55,163 bases of DNA, taken from NCBI GenBank assembly GCA_022695795.1, contig MU404219.1:1-55163 (forward strand), read 5' to 3'. The notes under the pieces are model-generated. The model was given only the letters and a program-made list of their open reading frames with translations. It did no database searches and was not told the DNA's origin. Positions 23,881-34,941 of this stretch are shown in pieces. Position 1 is the stretch's first letter; every line of letters starts with the position of its first letter. The translations under genes were made by a program, and so were the position numbers. This stretch comes from Biscogniauxia marginata (lineage: Eukaryota > Ascomycota > Sordariomycetes > Xylariales > Xylariaceae).

Positions 23881-23995
23881 ATGAACAACCTTCGCTTCTG
23901 ACCTTTTGCAATTGGAGATGCATTGCAGATTCGATGGCGAAATGGAAGGAGCTTGGAGAGGTGCCCGATTCGGACGACGAAAGTACCTTCGATAG
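23881..23995 (+). other. Two short upstream reading frames at the MUS7 start
   Basis: ATG at 23881 opens a six-codon frame (MNNLRF) ending at 23901. A second ATG at 23918 opens a 25-codon frame that runs out of phase through the MUS7 start codon and ends at 23995. Both would reduce initiation at 23934 if transcription begins upstream of 23881, which the sequence does not show. Confidence 0.35.
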
Positions 23996-26900
23996 CCAGG
24001 AATCCCACAACGAATCCCACCAGGAGCTTCTGCCGCAAAGCCATGCCGGTGCGGGCGACAGCAATGAGGGTGAAATCACTGCAGAGTCCCCTGCACCTGG
24101 CAATGGAGCCCAGAGTATCTGGGACATTCCATTTTCCTCTCAAAGTGCTACGGAAGGACAAGTATCAGATCGAAACCCAACCGTGAGACCGCTGCAGCCG
24201 CCACCCGAGCCGAACCCTCACGAATCCGAGCTCGACCTGTCACCTTTATCTTCGCTTCATGACTTCGACGACGATCTGGAGGATGCGGTTCAGCTTGTCG
24301 AGAACCCAACAGAACAAGAAGAAGTAGACTCGCGCCAGATTGAACCGCCGGAATCATCATTGCCACAAGACCTACCAGGGCAGTATGTTGAGGCTGTCTT
24401 CGAAGTTGAGCCGCTTCCGGCTGAGCTTGATGAGGCCTCACGAGATGAAAATTCTCGCCTTGGCCGCTCGTTGCGGCCAAGAAAACCAATACAAGAACAC
24501 CCATACTTACTGGAGAGTGCCCAGTATAGCAAAACCCTGAAGTCTCACGGTGTGCGTCCCATAAGGATGCGTATTGAAGAAGCATTGAGGAGGAAGCAGG
24601 AGGAGGATTTCTTGGAGCAAGACTACGAGGAAGATAGCCAGCAAACCGCCAAGGATACCGCCCAGTATGATGCAGAAGAAAGTCAGGGGATCAGGCGCTC
24701 CGATCAACTTGACGATGTCGACGCTGTGCCACTTTCTTCTGACGGAAGACCATCTCCGTCTCCCCGGCATCCGAATGTGCCATTGGATATGTCGCTAAGG
24801 AGTTCGCAAAACTTCGACGAAGAATTCCCCGATCCAGCCGACGTCGATAAGTGGAAACTAGATAAGGAGCGAAGCCAGCCTAGAAAGCGGCAAGCCTCAC
24901 CTAAACTCTCCTCGAAGCAGAAGCTACCCAAACATCATGAACCTCCGAGGCCCGAGAGGGAGATTTCGCCGCCAATGCAAAATATTGACATCTTTGAAAT
25001 CCCCTATTCTCCACCCCAGACAAGTCCGGCCCTACTGTCTAGAACCCCAATACCTCCCGTTGATCATCCCAGGCGCGTCATGACCCTCACTCCAAAGCCA
25101 AGCAGCACCATCTCATCCCAAACTTATAGCCCAGCACCGGTAAACCAAGACACCAGCATGGTTGATCTGACTATGGTGGATGATGAAGATACTGAGACTG
25201 ATGATCAAGAGGTCGGCTCTAGTGGCGGGTCTGAAAGTGAGTCAGAAGAAGTGCAGGCAGCTGTCAAAAGGATAAGGGGTGTTTTGCCTGCATCTTGGCT
25301 TCGACTCGATCAGCAAAATGCCAGACAAAAACCTCCTAAAATCGCTAGGCAGCGAAGCCCGGTCCTCTCCCCTGGAAGATCTCACAGAAAAGGGGTGGCA
25401 ACACGCCGGCGGGCATCGCCCAAACCAGGCAACAACACCGCTTTATTCCTGGAGGATTCTGACGATGATGATATAAACTCACGACTTGATGATATTAATG
25501 ACTTTTCTAACAATGATCCAATTCCTGTTTTCGAGGACGACGCAGATTCTGTCGTAGAGGAAGACCATATTGACCGAATGCTTCCTACCAAAAAAAGAGT
25601 CAATACGGATGCAAATGGCCTTGGTTTACCGCGAAAACGAAGAAAAGATCGGCAATCAACATTCAGAGGTCGGCCTGGCCAACCGAAGCGGCAGCAAAGG
25701 ATCACGGGGCTTCTTGGTCGTACAAAAAGTGTAGCGGTAGATTATAGTGTCAAGAATCGACACCCGAGAACGAACGTAACCTCGAGGCAACGTACCGAAG
25801 AGTGCGAAATGAGAGAGGCGAAGTCACCACCCCCAAGACTCAGCATTTTGGATGTTGTTGAAGAAAATGCTCCCCCCTTCATTCGCATAGCTGCTCGAAC
25901 GGCTAAGAAGAGATCTGATAAGGGACGATCTAGTCCTTCGAAGAAGCAGATCGTCCTCGGAACTCGCAATGATAATATTGATGCTACCGGAGTACTCAGA
26001 GACTGGAAAAGGGGCAGCATCAGACCAAGGGCTTCCCCTCAACCTACTGCAGCGCGATTACGGGCATGTCCACCTGAACCCCTCCAGTCTATCTCCCATA
26101 ATGCTACCACCCAGCCATCGAAACCACATTCGAAAACGCGTATACGTCAGCTTGTGCCTTCCGCCCGTTTCTCGCAACCTCGACGGATAGTCAAGCAGGT
26201 TAGTATTGATAATTTTGTCAATATTGATGCAGAAAGGCCGCCTACGTCTCCCGCACATAACCTTGCTACCCACTCAAACCATCATTACAAGACGCAAGCC
26301 GCGGCCTCAAGACCTGCGCAACTTGAAACAGCGGGAGAAAACGTCAGTCGACACGTATTTAATGCTCGGAAGAGGGCCCTCGATGCGCTATACCGGAAAT
26401 CTCGCAGGGCCTTGCCGGCACCAGCGAATGTGCGTCTAGAACGACTTGTGACTAGTAACGTGTCTGCTGATAACCAGCAACGCCGGTTGGAAACTGTGTC
26501 CACATCAGAAGCTCCCGAAAGCTCCGGAGGGGCAATAATCCGGAAAAGGTCTAGGCCTCGAAAGCAATTCCAGCCACGATCCTTAGACATCAGTGCTCCT
26601 CAATATGTCCATGCCAACGATCCATTGCCTCGTGACCATAGCCCGCTTACCTCGGTCTCGGAGGTAGTGAACCTGACAGAGATTGGTGGTAAGTTGTTAG
26701 GACTTGGTCCTTTTGGTACGCACTACACTCAACACTTTGAAATCTTCCCCTTGGATCCCGGGATTTTCTTCCATGAAAGCACGCTACTCGGGGGTGGCCG
26801 CTTGGCTAAGACATTGGATGAAAAGTCTCTTGATGACCTCAGGCGTCCACGTGGTCGACGTACTTTCGTTCTGGGCGAGAAGACTTTGCATTGGGGTTCG

Positions 26901-29900
26901 TGGGATGCACAGACATCATCAGAATTTGGCATCGTTTTCGACTGGGTGATCGAATATCTGTTTTCGGAAATTCCCCATGCCGATCTGGACTCTATAACTG
27001 CCTTGCAGGCTATAGAGTTCATCTTAGAATATCTGCAGGATTTCGTGGCCTTCCCCGAATTGGAAAGCGAAAAGCTCTTTATTGGCCGGGTCTTGGAGGT
27101 TTTACAAAGCTTCCAGCAACGAATAGAAGCCCACCCGGCCGATTTTCATGGCCGAGTCCGCCCCTTGATCGAAGTCTTGACCCGCGTGTTGGTAATTAAT
27201 TTGCAAGCTTTGCGAATATGCCAGCAGTTCAATTCGCTCTCCGAAGCGTTCCAGATAGAAGAGGTGCTGAAACGAACGGCGAAGACTACCACTCAAAAGC
27301 TTCTTAAAACAGGTCTTGTAGATCTTCGGGCGCTATATGATGATTTACAGCATATGTCCTTTCGCGAAAAAGGAATCCGCAACGAGCAGTTCTCGGTGAT
27401 ATGTTGGGTCACGCTCATTCGAGTCCTCGAGGAAGCTCGGATACCTAGATCTGGCTTTTGGGACATTGTATCTCCCGTGGTGTTAAATAATGACGCAGAC
27501 TCGTCTGTCGATGCACATGTTTTCGAGCGAGCATGGCATGACTTGTTCACTCTTCTTCCTCTCGGCGAGTTTGACAACAGTGGAATCGTGCTCCCAGGCA
27601 TTAGACATACGATACCCTTGGAGGGCTGGTCGGTACCCCAGAGACTACTAAAGCGTGTTTTTCAGCTATACAAGAGCAATTCGCGGCAGTCTCCGAGCTT
27701 CAACGATTACTGCCGAGGCCTTGTGAGTCGCTGCCACTTCCTCGTGGAACAGTGGGGATGGCGCAGATGCAATGCAATAATAGGCACTATCTTTGACTTC
27801 TTTGCTGCCCAAAACCTTTCGCACCTACGGAACGAGGAGGTTTACACATCTCCACAGTTTCTAGAGCAGCTTACAGGGTCTCCATCACTCGCCATCCTAC
27901 CAGAGGACCGATGTTTCCATATCTTTTTGAAACTCCTTGCACTATCCATCAAGCGACTGAGAAAATTTGGATTGACCAAAGATGTTAGGAATTTGGTGGC
28001 TCGAGTGCTGCCGAATCACAATCGACAGCATGACAAGGAGAAAGACGTACATGAAACTGAATTGGCTGCGCTGCGGAACCATCATGATCTTCTATGTACT
28101 CTTTTCTGGGCCGCACCTGTAGACCTGCGACCATCAGTCCAAACGATCGAGAAATTAGTAATGCCAGCTAGTTCTCACAAAGAAGCAATTCTAATAAGCC
28201 TACGGGCTTGGTGTCAATTATCACGATTCGTTGTCTCGTCTAGCGAAGATATCACGGCATACAAGCCCTTCGCTGATTGGCAAAGGAACATCTTTCAGCA
28301 GGTGTTAGAACAGTATCTATCAGTCGAGTCTGACATCCAACAGCAATTTCTGAGGATGTCCAAGGACACCTCAAGAAGCATCAGCGAGGATATGAAGAAC
28401 CAGGTCATCAGGATGAACAAGAAGGCCACTATGGATGTACTACATTTCTCGATGAAGGCTTTTCTGGACGTCCTTCAACACACCTCAACACTCGGGGCCG
28501 CTTCTGCTGCTCTAAACAACTGTTAGTCGGGATCTCAGCCGCCTTTGGGAGCAAACGCTAACTTCTTCCAGATCAACTGGATCAAACGTTCACTCGCCTC
28601 TCAGTTTTGTCCTCTGATTTGGATTGGAGTAGTCTCCGAGCCAGTCTAGATATTTTAGACTTCTATCTTAAACGGATTCAGGAATTCGAACGCCATGGAC
28701 ATGCGGATACGGATCACTCCTGGCATGGCGAAGATGCCATTATGGTAAGCTAGCATCAAACTTAACCTGTTCCATCTCTAACGAAGTTTAGCTCCTGGAG
28801 CGTAAAATCGCGACGCCCTACTTCTCGATGACTCGTAGACTTGTTGAAATAGACGTCAAAAATGTTGTGGGGAGTGTCACAGGTGAACGAACGTTGTGCA
28901 TTGAACAAGCGACCTCCATTGCAGGTCGTCTGGCCGCCCAGTTGATCCATGCTCGCCTTTCGGTAAGCCTTTCTTGTTCTTGGTCTAAGTTCAATATTGA
29001 CAGACAATCTAGCGTGTATCGCAATTTTTCATGAATGGAAAATATCACATTTTTCAGGATCTACCGAGGACCATCACTTTACCCTCAAGGAAATATGTGT
29101 CCCTGTTCCTAGCTACGTTGATGGAAGGCGGAATAAGCGACTTCAAGGTACGATTATACTTCAAGCCGCATTTGGACTTGACCCGCTAACAATGCTTCAA
29201 GGACCTCGGCATGACAATACTTGATCTGTTCTTAGGCGAGATAGTCAAACCATATGAGTATCTGGCCTACGAAAACCGTCTTGCCGCGGGGATGAAACAC
29301 CACGGCGATCCGTACTTGAAAGATGCGGTAGTAGAAATCGGAAACAGTCCTGATTACAGTTCAAACCGTGACTTATTTGCTCGTGAGTATTTGCTGATAT
29401 TTGTTTTTATTTTCTTGGCTAATCTTCTTCAGATACTATCGGTACGATGCGGAAGACTCTACGGTCATCAGAGCCAAGTCAGAAACAACAGCTGCAGGTG
29501 CAGTTTTCCAAGTCTTTGCGATCTGCGATGGATCGGATGAAACTTGATTTAAAATCGATGGTTCTTAACTCTGCTGAACACTTGAGTCACATTGAATTCA
29601 TACGATCTATCGTCACCCTCATTAGGTCGCAGGATCTCTGCCCGGTGGACTCATTCTTCTATCAAATCAGCCCAGAGTACTCGCCCTCTAGTCAGGATCC
29701 CCGCCTACAAACTGCTGGCATTCTTGCATGGGGCCTCAAGTTAGAAGAAGGTGACACAAAGGCAGTATCTGGTCTCTTCTACTTGCTTTTCCCAAGTTTC
29801 AAGCTCGCGTTAGCGAATAACAAACTTACAAACGAGGCGTCAATCCTCGAGCAGGCCATGGGAAACGAGTATGTATACTCGTTCATGCTGGGGAAAATGT

Positions 29901-30649
29901 TCCCTGCCGTGATCAAGACGGTTTCCCAGATGCCCAAAGGTTGGCTATTACTGGATACCTATGTCGAAGCCTTCCGCGCACAATTTGCGTCAGCGTGTAT
30001 CCATAGGGAAATAGGCCGGGGGAGCATAACTGAGTTATTAGCGCTGATTAAGTTCATCCTGGCAGGTGTTCGGCACATTCAAACACTCGAGACATTCGAA
30101 CTACTTCCGGAACACCTTCATATTCTAGCCGTTATGGTTCAGCTTCTTAACTTGGTTTCCCCATCACTTGCGGCATATCTCATCAATGAACCAACAACTC
30201 GGACTGCGGACAACGTCATCGGGACAATAGAAACCATTACTGAGTTCACGCGATCAGCCGGGTCGTACCTATCTAGTCTACTTGATGAGTCACCCCCTGA
30301 GCAGCCATTCGTTGTGGACCCGAATCGTCTTTTCGAGGGCATTCGGGGGCTAGGGGAGGACCCGTCGCTAGACCGCAACGAACATATCAACAGATTTACA
30401 AACCATATGGTACAGGACATAAAGGATAATTGGATTATGAACGGGTCTCAGTTGACGGTGAGAGGTCCTTCAAGACCTCAGGGGCCTTCGGCGACGCAGT
30501 CGGGGCAAGGAACTCTGGTTCCCCCATGGAACCCGAGGGAGCTCGTACGGAATCTAAGCGAGCAGGTTCGGGCCTGGAATTATGCCAATGATACGAGGAT
30601 ACCGGTGACGAGGCCGAACGAAGTACCGCTTGATGACTATTTGTTTTAG
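23934..30649 (+). CDS. MUS7: MUS7/MMS22 family DNA repair protein
   Basis: Six exons: 23934-28521, 28572-28744, 28792-28962, 29013-29147, 29202-29382 and 29433-30649. Introns are 47-54 nt, all GT-AG, and phases join to 2154 residues. The start MAKWKELGEVPDSDDE is typical of Mus7. The first 900 residues are disordered and rich in acidic, Ser and Pro residues, with basic patches such as RKRRKDRQ. A large helical region follows, including PLDPGIFFHESTLLGGGRL at about residue 945 and, in the last exons, DLPRTITLPSRKYVSLFLA, SNRDLFAHTIGTMRKTL and CPVDSFFYQISPEYSP. In yeast Mms22 is the adaptor of the Rtt101-Mms1 ubiquitin ligase that acts at damaged or stalled replication forks, and fission yeast Mus7 has the matching role; both are nuclear. 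In this frame the acceptor at 29012 is required, because the nearer CAG at 29001-29003 would lead into a stop. Confidence 0.94.
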
Positions 30650-31075
30650 ATGCATTTGGGGGGGAAGGGCGAGGAGGAACAAAAAGGGGGGTGTGGCTCG
30701 TTGCTGGCATGGTGTTGTTTGTGTTGCATGGGACAGGTGCTACGGTGAGAGTATATCCATTAAAAAGGAATTCTAGGGATTGCATATAAGATACCATCCA
30801 ACATGTTAAATCACGAAATGTAAATAAATTAACAGAAAAGACAGAATAAGAAGTGAAGTGGAGAAATGGACTTACAAGATGTATGTGGCTGGGGGCACTG
30901 AACTGCAGGTTACCTAAGCAGCAGGGAGGCTCGGTGTGGCGATTGACGCTCGGACCACAGGCAGCTCCAAAGTACGTAACCTTAAGCCTTTCAACATTTT
31001 GTGCATCTCTAATTTCTCCATACAAGTTCGCAAAGCGATGCATTCGCCCGCTCACACCGAGCGCCAATTCTCCGA
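30650..31075. other. Intergenic region between MUS7 and the AAA+ ATPase gene
   Basis: 426 bases between two genes on the same strand. It contains the 3' flank of MUS7 with a G-rich run and the promoter of the next gene. A frame on the opposite strand crosses it but runs into the coding sequence on both sides and has no family features. Confidence 0.55.
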
Positions 31076-34000
31076 ATGTATAGTCCATGGCTACGTGCGT
31101 TTCGCTCAGCGGCACTAAGACCACGACCACCATGTTCCACAGCGCGCTTTGCCCGATCTTTCCACGCGTCCTTCGCTGCCAGGGCAGCTGACGATAGCAA
31201 CAACGCCCCTCGCGATGACGATGACAAGCCCAGTAAGGAAAATGAAACCGGCGACGGCGACAATGCCGACGAGAACCTGTTTGAAGATAATGGTACCGCG
31301 ACCAATGGAGAGAGCCAGGGCCGTAAGAGGCAAGGTAATGGTTACTTGAGGTCGCGAACGTTGCGGAATCGCAAGCCCGAAGAGCTACCGCCCGTTCAGT
31401 TACCCAAGTCCTTCCTAGCCACGGCCGTCAGCCGCTATCAGACTACGGCGGATGAAGCCGAGTCGGCCCCTGAGAACAATGTGCTAGTGTCCCCTGCGTC
31501 GTTCCCATTAGAACGAAAACTAAAGAGAAATTGGTGGCATCAGAACCTCCAGACCTTCGAGGCGTCTGCGTGGACCGAGCAATCCGTTGATGATGTAATA
31601 AAAAACCTAGGGTCTAAGAAAAACCTCAGGTCCATCTCAAGAAGGGGTGATATCATGGTTGCTGCGGCTCACTGCTCTGTCGCAACCTATATTAGGGAAG
31701 GCTACGGGCTAAAGTCGGCTGCAAGCCTCCTCAAACTTGAATCTATCCCAAACCGTGACTCTTGGTCCCTAACCATGAAGTATGCAGAGGCCATGCCTGA
31801 AGATATGCCTCTTCACTTGGATCACACTAGGCAAATTGTCGACATGGTAGTAGACAATCTTCACTTCCTGCCCGGCATGGCCGTGCACCATCCAGCTCTC
31901 CTTGAAGAAGTTGTGATGTCTATTAGAGCCGACCTCTTAGTTCCCGTGCCGAGCAATATCAAGAGCTCGGATATCCAACGGCCTATCACCATCATCAACG
32001 TGCAAGATTTCCCGGGATTCTCAGCACCGCAAGACATTGTTCGCCACGCCGCCAATAAACTGGGGGCTGACGTGGTCCATCTACGAGCTGGCGATATTGC
32101 ATATATCGTCGGGAACTATCTTGGTCAAGACCCCATAAGGGCACCTGGTCCTATCTCACAACTAGGATACAAAGCTGCCCTGAATAGCGGCAGATTATGG
32201 ACGCCACAAACGGCTGAGGAGGACGGCGAGGATCCGGACGACTCGGCAACGCCCTATGCCATTGTGCTGCGACATGAAAGGTTCAAGAAGGATAGCAGGA
32301 AGCAGATCTCCATGATGGATGACTTCCTAAATCCTTCGAATCGGGGGAAGTCCGACGAACTCTGGGAGGACTTGAAAACCAATGCGGCTTTGGAGGAACT
32401 CGTGCAATCAGCTAACACCGACTCCGGCGAGCAAAATCCAGTCATTGTTCATCTTGGTGACTTCAACGCTATCAACATGGACTCTGATTGCGGTGCAGCG
32501 ATCATCACCAAGCTAAGGAAAGTTATCGATGCCCTCTGGGTAGAGGGTCGAAAGATAGTTTTAGTGGGGTCTGTGTCCTCCGATGGCATGCCAAAGGCTT
32601 ATTTGACGGCTCTAAAAGAACTGGAATCGAAAGAACGCGTGATTCGCCTCCGCACACTTCCAAAAACGCGGATTGGAGCAGAAAAGGCGTGGCTTAACTG
32701 GGAGAAAGCAGACAACCTACAAGAAAACGACGAGAACATAGTGAGGGTGTTACTCTCGATGGTAGAACAAGATCCAGAGCTGTCGGCTTTATCATCTATT
32801 GGAACCCTCGGCCTTGCCGATCTAGACCTTGAAGAACTTCCGGAATCATGGTCGCACGGTGTCTTGCCACTGACCGAGGTGTACCGCATTGCGACAACCA
32901 TAATTGGAGCCAGTTCTGGAGACCTGGCCGATGTGTTTAGCAAAACCACCTTGGAAAAGGCAGTGGCAACTATCGTTAATATCGACAAGGTCAGGGAGAA
33001 CATGTCAACCCCCAAGCGCCAAGAAGGTGGAGGCCGTACGAAGGATTATAAAGGCGGACTTCTCGCGAACATGCGAAAATTTGATTCTCCCGGGGATAAT
33101 CATGAAGAGAGACTGATGTCTGGCCTCGTGGATGCAGAAAGTATCCGGACTACGTTCAAGGATGTCCATGCGCCCAAAGAAACGATCGAGTCGGTCAAGA
33201 TGCTCACAACACTGTCTCTAATTCGTCCCGAGGCATTCTCATACGGAGTTCTCGCTACGGATCGGATACCGGGTTGTCTCCTGTACGGGCCACCCGGAAC
33301 CGGAAAAACACTGCTAGCAAAGGCGGTCGCCAAAGAGAGCGGCGCGAACATGATCGAGGTCAGCGGTGCAGGTATCAACAATATGTATGTGGGTGAGAGC
33401 GAGAAGAACGTCCGGGCACTGTTTAGCCTCGCCAAGAAGAAGGAGCCTATGGTGATCTTCATCGACGAGGCGGACGCGCTGCTCGGAGCACGGGGCGGCC
33501 GTGAGAATGTAGCGAAGCGCGAGACCATAAATCAGTTCCTGCGTGAGTGGGACGGTATGGACAAGATGAAGGCGTTCATCATGGTGGCGACGAACCGGCC
33601 CTTCGACCTCGACGAGGCCGTACTCCGCCGCCTGCCCCGCAAGCTACTCATCGACCTGCCGCTAGAACAGGACCGCGCAGCGATCCTTCGGATTCACCTC
33701 AAGGACGAACTCCTCGACGAGGCTACCGTATCGGTCGAGAAGCTCGCGAAGCAGACACCCCTGTATTCGGGCTCGGACCTCAAGAACGTCTGCGTGGCGG
33801 CGGCCATGGCAGCGGTGAAGGAACAACTGGAACTCGAGGCGAAAAATGGCCACGTGACCGGGGAGTCGGAGACGGAGACGGAAAAGGAGACGCCGAAGCG
33901 CATCCTCCGCGGCAGGCACTTCGACACGGCGCTCCGGGAGATCGGGGCCAGCGTCAGCGAGGACATGGCAACGCTCACGGCCATCCGCAAGTTCGACGAG

Positions 34001-34114
34001 AAGTACGGCGACAGCGCGGCGGCACGCAGGAGGAAGCGGAAGGGCATCGGGTTCGGGGTCGTGCCGGACGCGGTGGATTCGGAGGGGGCTAGGATTAGGG
34101 GGCTTGTGCGGTGA
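31076..34114 (+). CDS. Mitochondrial AAA+ ATPase, Msp1/ATAD1-like module with long N-terminal region
   Basis: Intronless, 1012 residues. The first 36 residues are Arg/Ala/Ser-rich with no acids, a likely mitochondrial presequence, followed by an acidic Asp/Asn-rich linker. Residues about 100-650 form a large region that I cannot assign to a named domain. The C-terminal third is a single AAA module of the meiotic clade type: Walker A GPPGTGKT (about 737-744), pore region NNMYVGESEKNVRALF, Walker B MVIFIDEADAL (about 790-800), sensor 1 IMVATNRP, arginine fingers in EAVLRRLPRK, and a Vps4/Msp1-like tail ending in RKFDEKYGD. Msp1/ATAD1 proteins extract misplaced tail-anchored proteins from the mitochondrial outer membrane. 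This one is much longer and appears imported, so its substrate may differ. It is a common but poorly studied gene in filamentous ascomycetes. Start is the first ATG of the frame. Confidence 0.85.
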   Translation: MYSPWLRAFRSAALRPRPPCSTARFARSFHASFAARAADDSNNAPRDDDDKPSKENETGDGDNADENLFEDNGTATNGESQGRKRQGNGYLRSRTLRNRKPEELPPVQLPKSFLATAVSRYQTTADEAESAPENNVLVSPASFPLERKLKRNWWHQNLQTFEASAWTEQSVDDVIKNLGSKKNLRSISRRGDIMVAAAHCSVATYIREGYGLKSAASLLKLESIPNRDSWSLTMKYAEAMPEDMPLHLDHTRQIVDMVVDNLHFLPGMAVHHPALLEEVVMSIRADLLVPVPSNIKSSDIQRPITIINVQDFPGFSAPQDIVRHAANKLGADVVHLRAGDIAYIVGNYLGQDPIRAPGPISQLGYKAALNSGRLWTPQTAEEDGEDPDDSATPYAIVLRHERFKKDSRKQISMMDDFLNPSNRGKSDELWEDLKTNAALEELVQSANTDSGEQNPVIVHLGDFNAINMDSDCGAAIITKLRKVIDALWVEGRKIVLVGSVSSDGMPKAYLTALKELESKERVIRLRTLPKTRIGAEKAWLNWEKADNLQENDENIVRVLLSMVEQDPELSALSSIGTLGLADLDLEELPESWSHGVLPLTEVYRIATTIIGASSGDLADVFSKTTLEKAVATIVNIDKVRENMSTPKRQEGGGRTKDYKGGLLANMRKFDSPGDNHEERLMSGLVDAESIRTTFKDVHAPKETIESVKMLTTLSLIRPEAFSYGVLATDRIPGCLLYGPPGTGKTLLAKAVAKESGANMIEVSGAGINNMYVGESEKNVRALFSLAKKKEPMVIFIDEADALLGARGGRENVAKRETINQFLREWDGMDKMKAFIMVATNRPFDLDEAVLRRLPRKLLIDLPLEQDRAAILRIHLKDELLDEATVSVEKLAKQTPLYSGSDLKNVCVAAAMAAVKEQLELEAKNGHVTGESETETEKETPKRILRGRHFDTALREIGASVSEDMATLTAIRKFDEKYGDSAAARRRKRKGIGFGVVPDAVDSEGARIRGLVR

Positions 34115-34230
34115 AAGAGCCGCGGGGATAGTGGGAGGGGGTTGTGGGGGAAGAATAAACTAGGTAGGTTAAGCATACTTTCCTCGTCATATTTCACATA
34201 GCGAGGTGGTTGGTGACGGTTAAGGGCAGG

Positions 34231-34255
34231 GTTAGGTTAGGTTAGGCTAGGTTGG
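34231..34255 (+). repeat. Short GTTAG tandem run
   Basis: Five near-perfect copies of GTTAG (GTTAG x3, GCTAG, GTTGG). It resembles but is not the TTAGGG telomere repeat, and it sits just after the AAA+ ATPase gene. Confidence 0.7.
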
Positions 34256-34847
34256 GTTCGGCAATCGATTAGGCTGTTGACTTGAACCCAATAACCTGTT
34301 TCCAGTTTTTATTGTGTGTAACATATTCTACGATGCTTGTTTGGTTCAGTGTGACGATAGTGCGGATGAATGATTGGCTGTCATAGGGGGATGTATGGTA
34401 AGTTACAGTGAGTTGGGAAGACGTGGATTTGGATGTAAGATATTTATATGCCGAACCTGCCCCCCGACCCCCCTTTTTCCCCCTTTCTTTTTGCTTCTTC
34501 TCTCTACCTAGCTAAAAAAAAAACCTTTTCTGTTTTTCATAAAAAAGGAGTGGAAGAAAGGAATGCAATAAATCGTGGTATGTCTTTATCTTGACATTTA
34601 TAAAAAGCGTGTCTGTAATAAACAGGCTTGGTTATATCAAGCTGGCGGAAGAAAAGGAAACAAGAAGGAGAAAAAGAAAGGGATGGAAAAAAAGAAGGCC
34701 ACCCACAATCGTACACGTCAACCCAAAGGGTTTGCCAAACGCGTACGCAGCAGGCTCCTCGCAGAATTGTCATGGACGTGGTCGTCAGCCCCTCAAAATC
34801 TCGAAACACAGGGGTAACGCACCTAAACCCACAACCCACACATCATG

Positions 34848-34941
34848 GGGTTCGAACCCATGGAATAAACCACGGGACTTGAACCCATGGTTGCTTGCTG
34901 GGTACACCGAGATAATACTGCGTACAATACCAGCTAGACCA
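34848..34941 (-). other. tRNA-like element with A box and two B boxes
   Basis: Read on the minus strand, TGGTCTAGCTGG (34941-34930) matches the RNA polymerase III A-box consensus in full. Two B-box matches follow, GGTTCAAGTCC (34885-34875) and GGGTTCGAACCC (34859-34848). The first B box sits in a proper five-base-pair T arm (ATGGG with CCCGT), and a TTCCA follows 12 bases later. However, the predicted acceptor and anticodon stems do not pair. I therefore call it a decayed tRNA or a tRNA-derived SINE-like piece, not a working tRNA gene. Confidence 0.4.

Noticed and set aside
30435..31133. 232-codon minus-strand frame spanning the MUS7/AAA+ spacer
   Set aside because: It overlaps the coding ends of both genes and shows no recognisable domain.
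34231..34255. Interstitial telomere repeat
   Set aside because: The unit is GTTAG, not TTAGGG, and only five copies are present.
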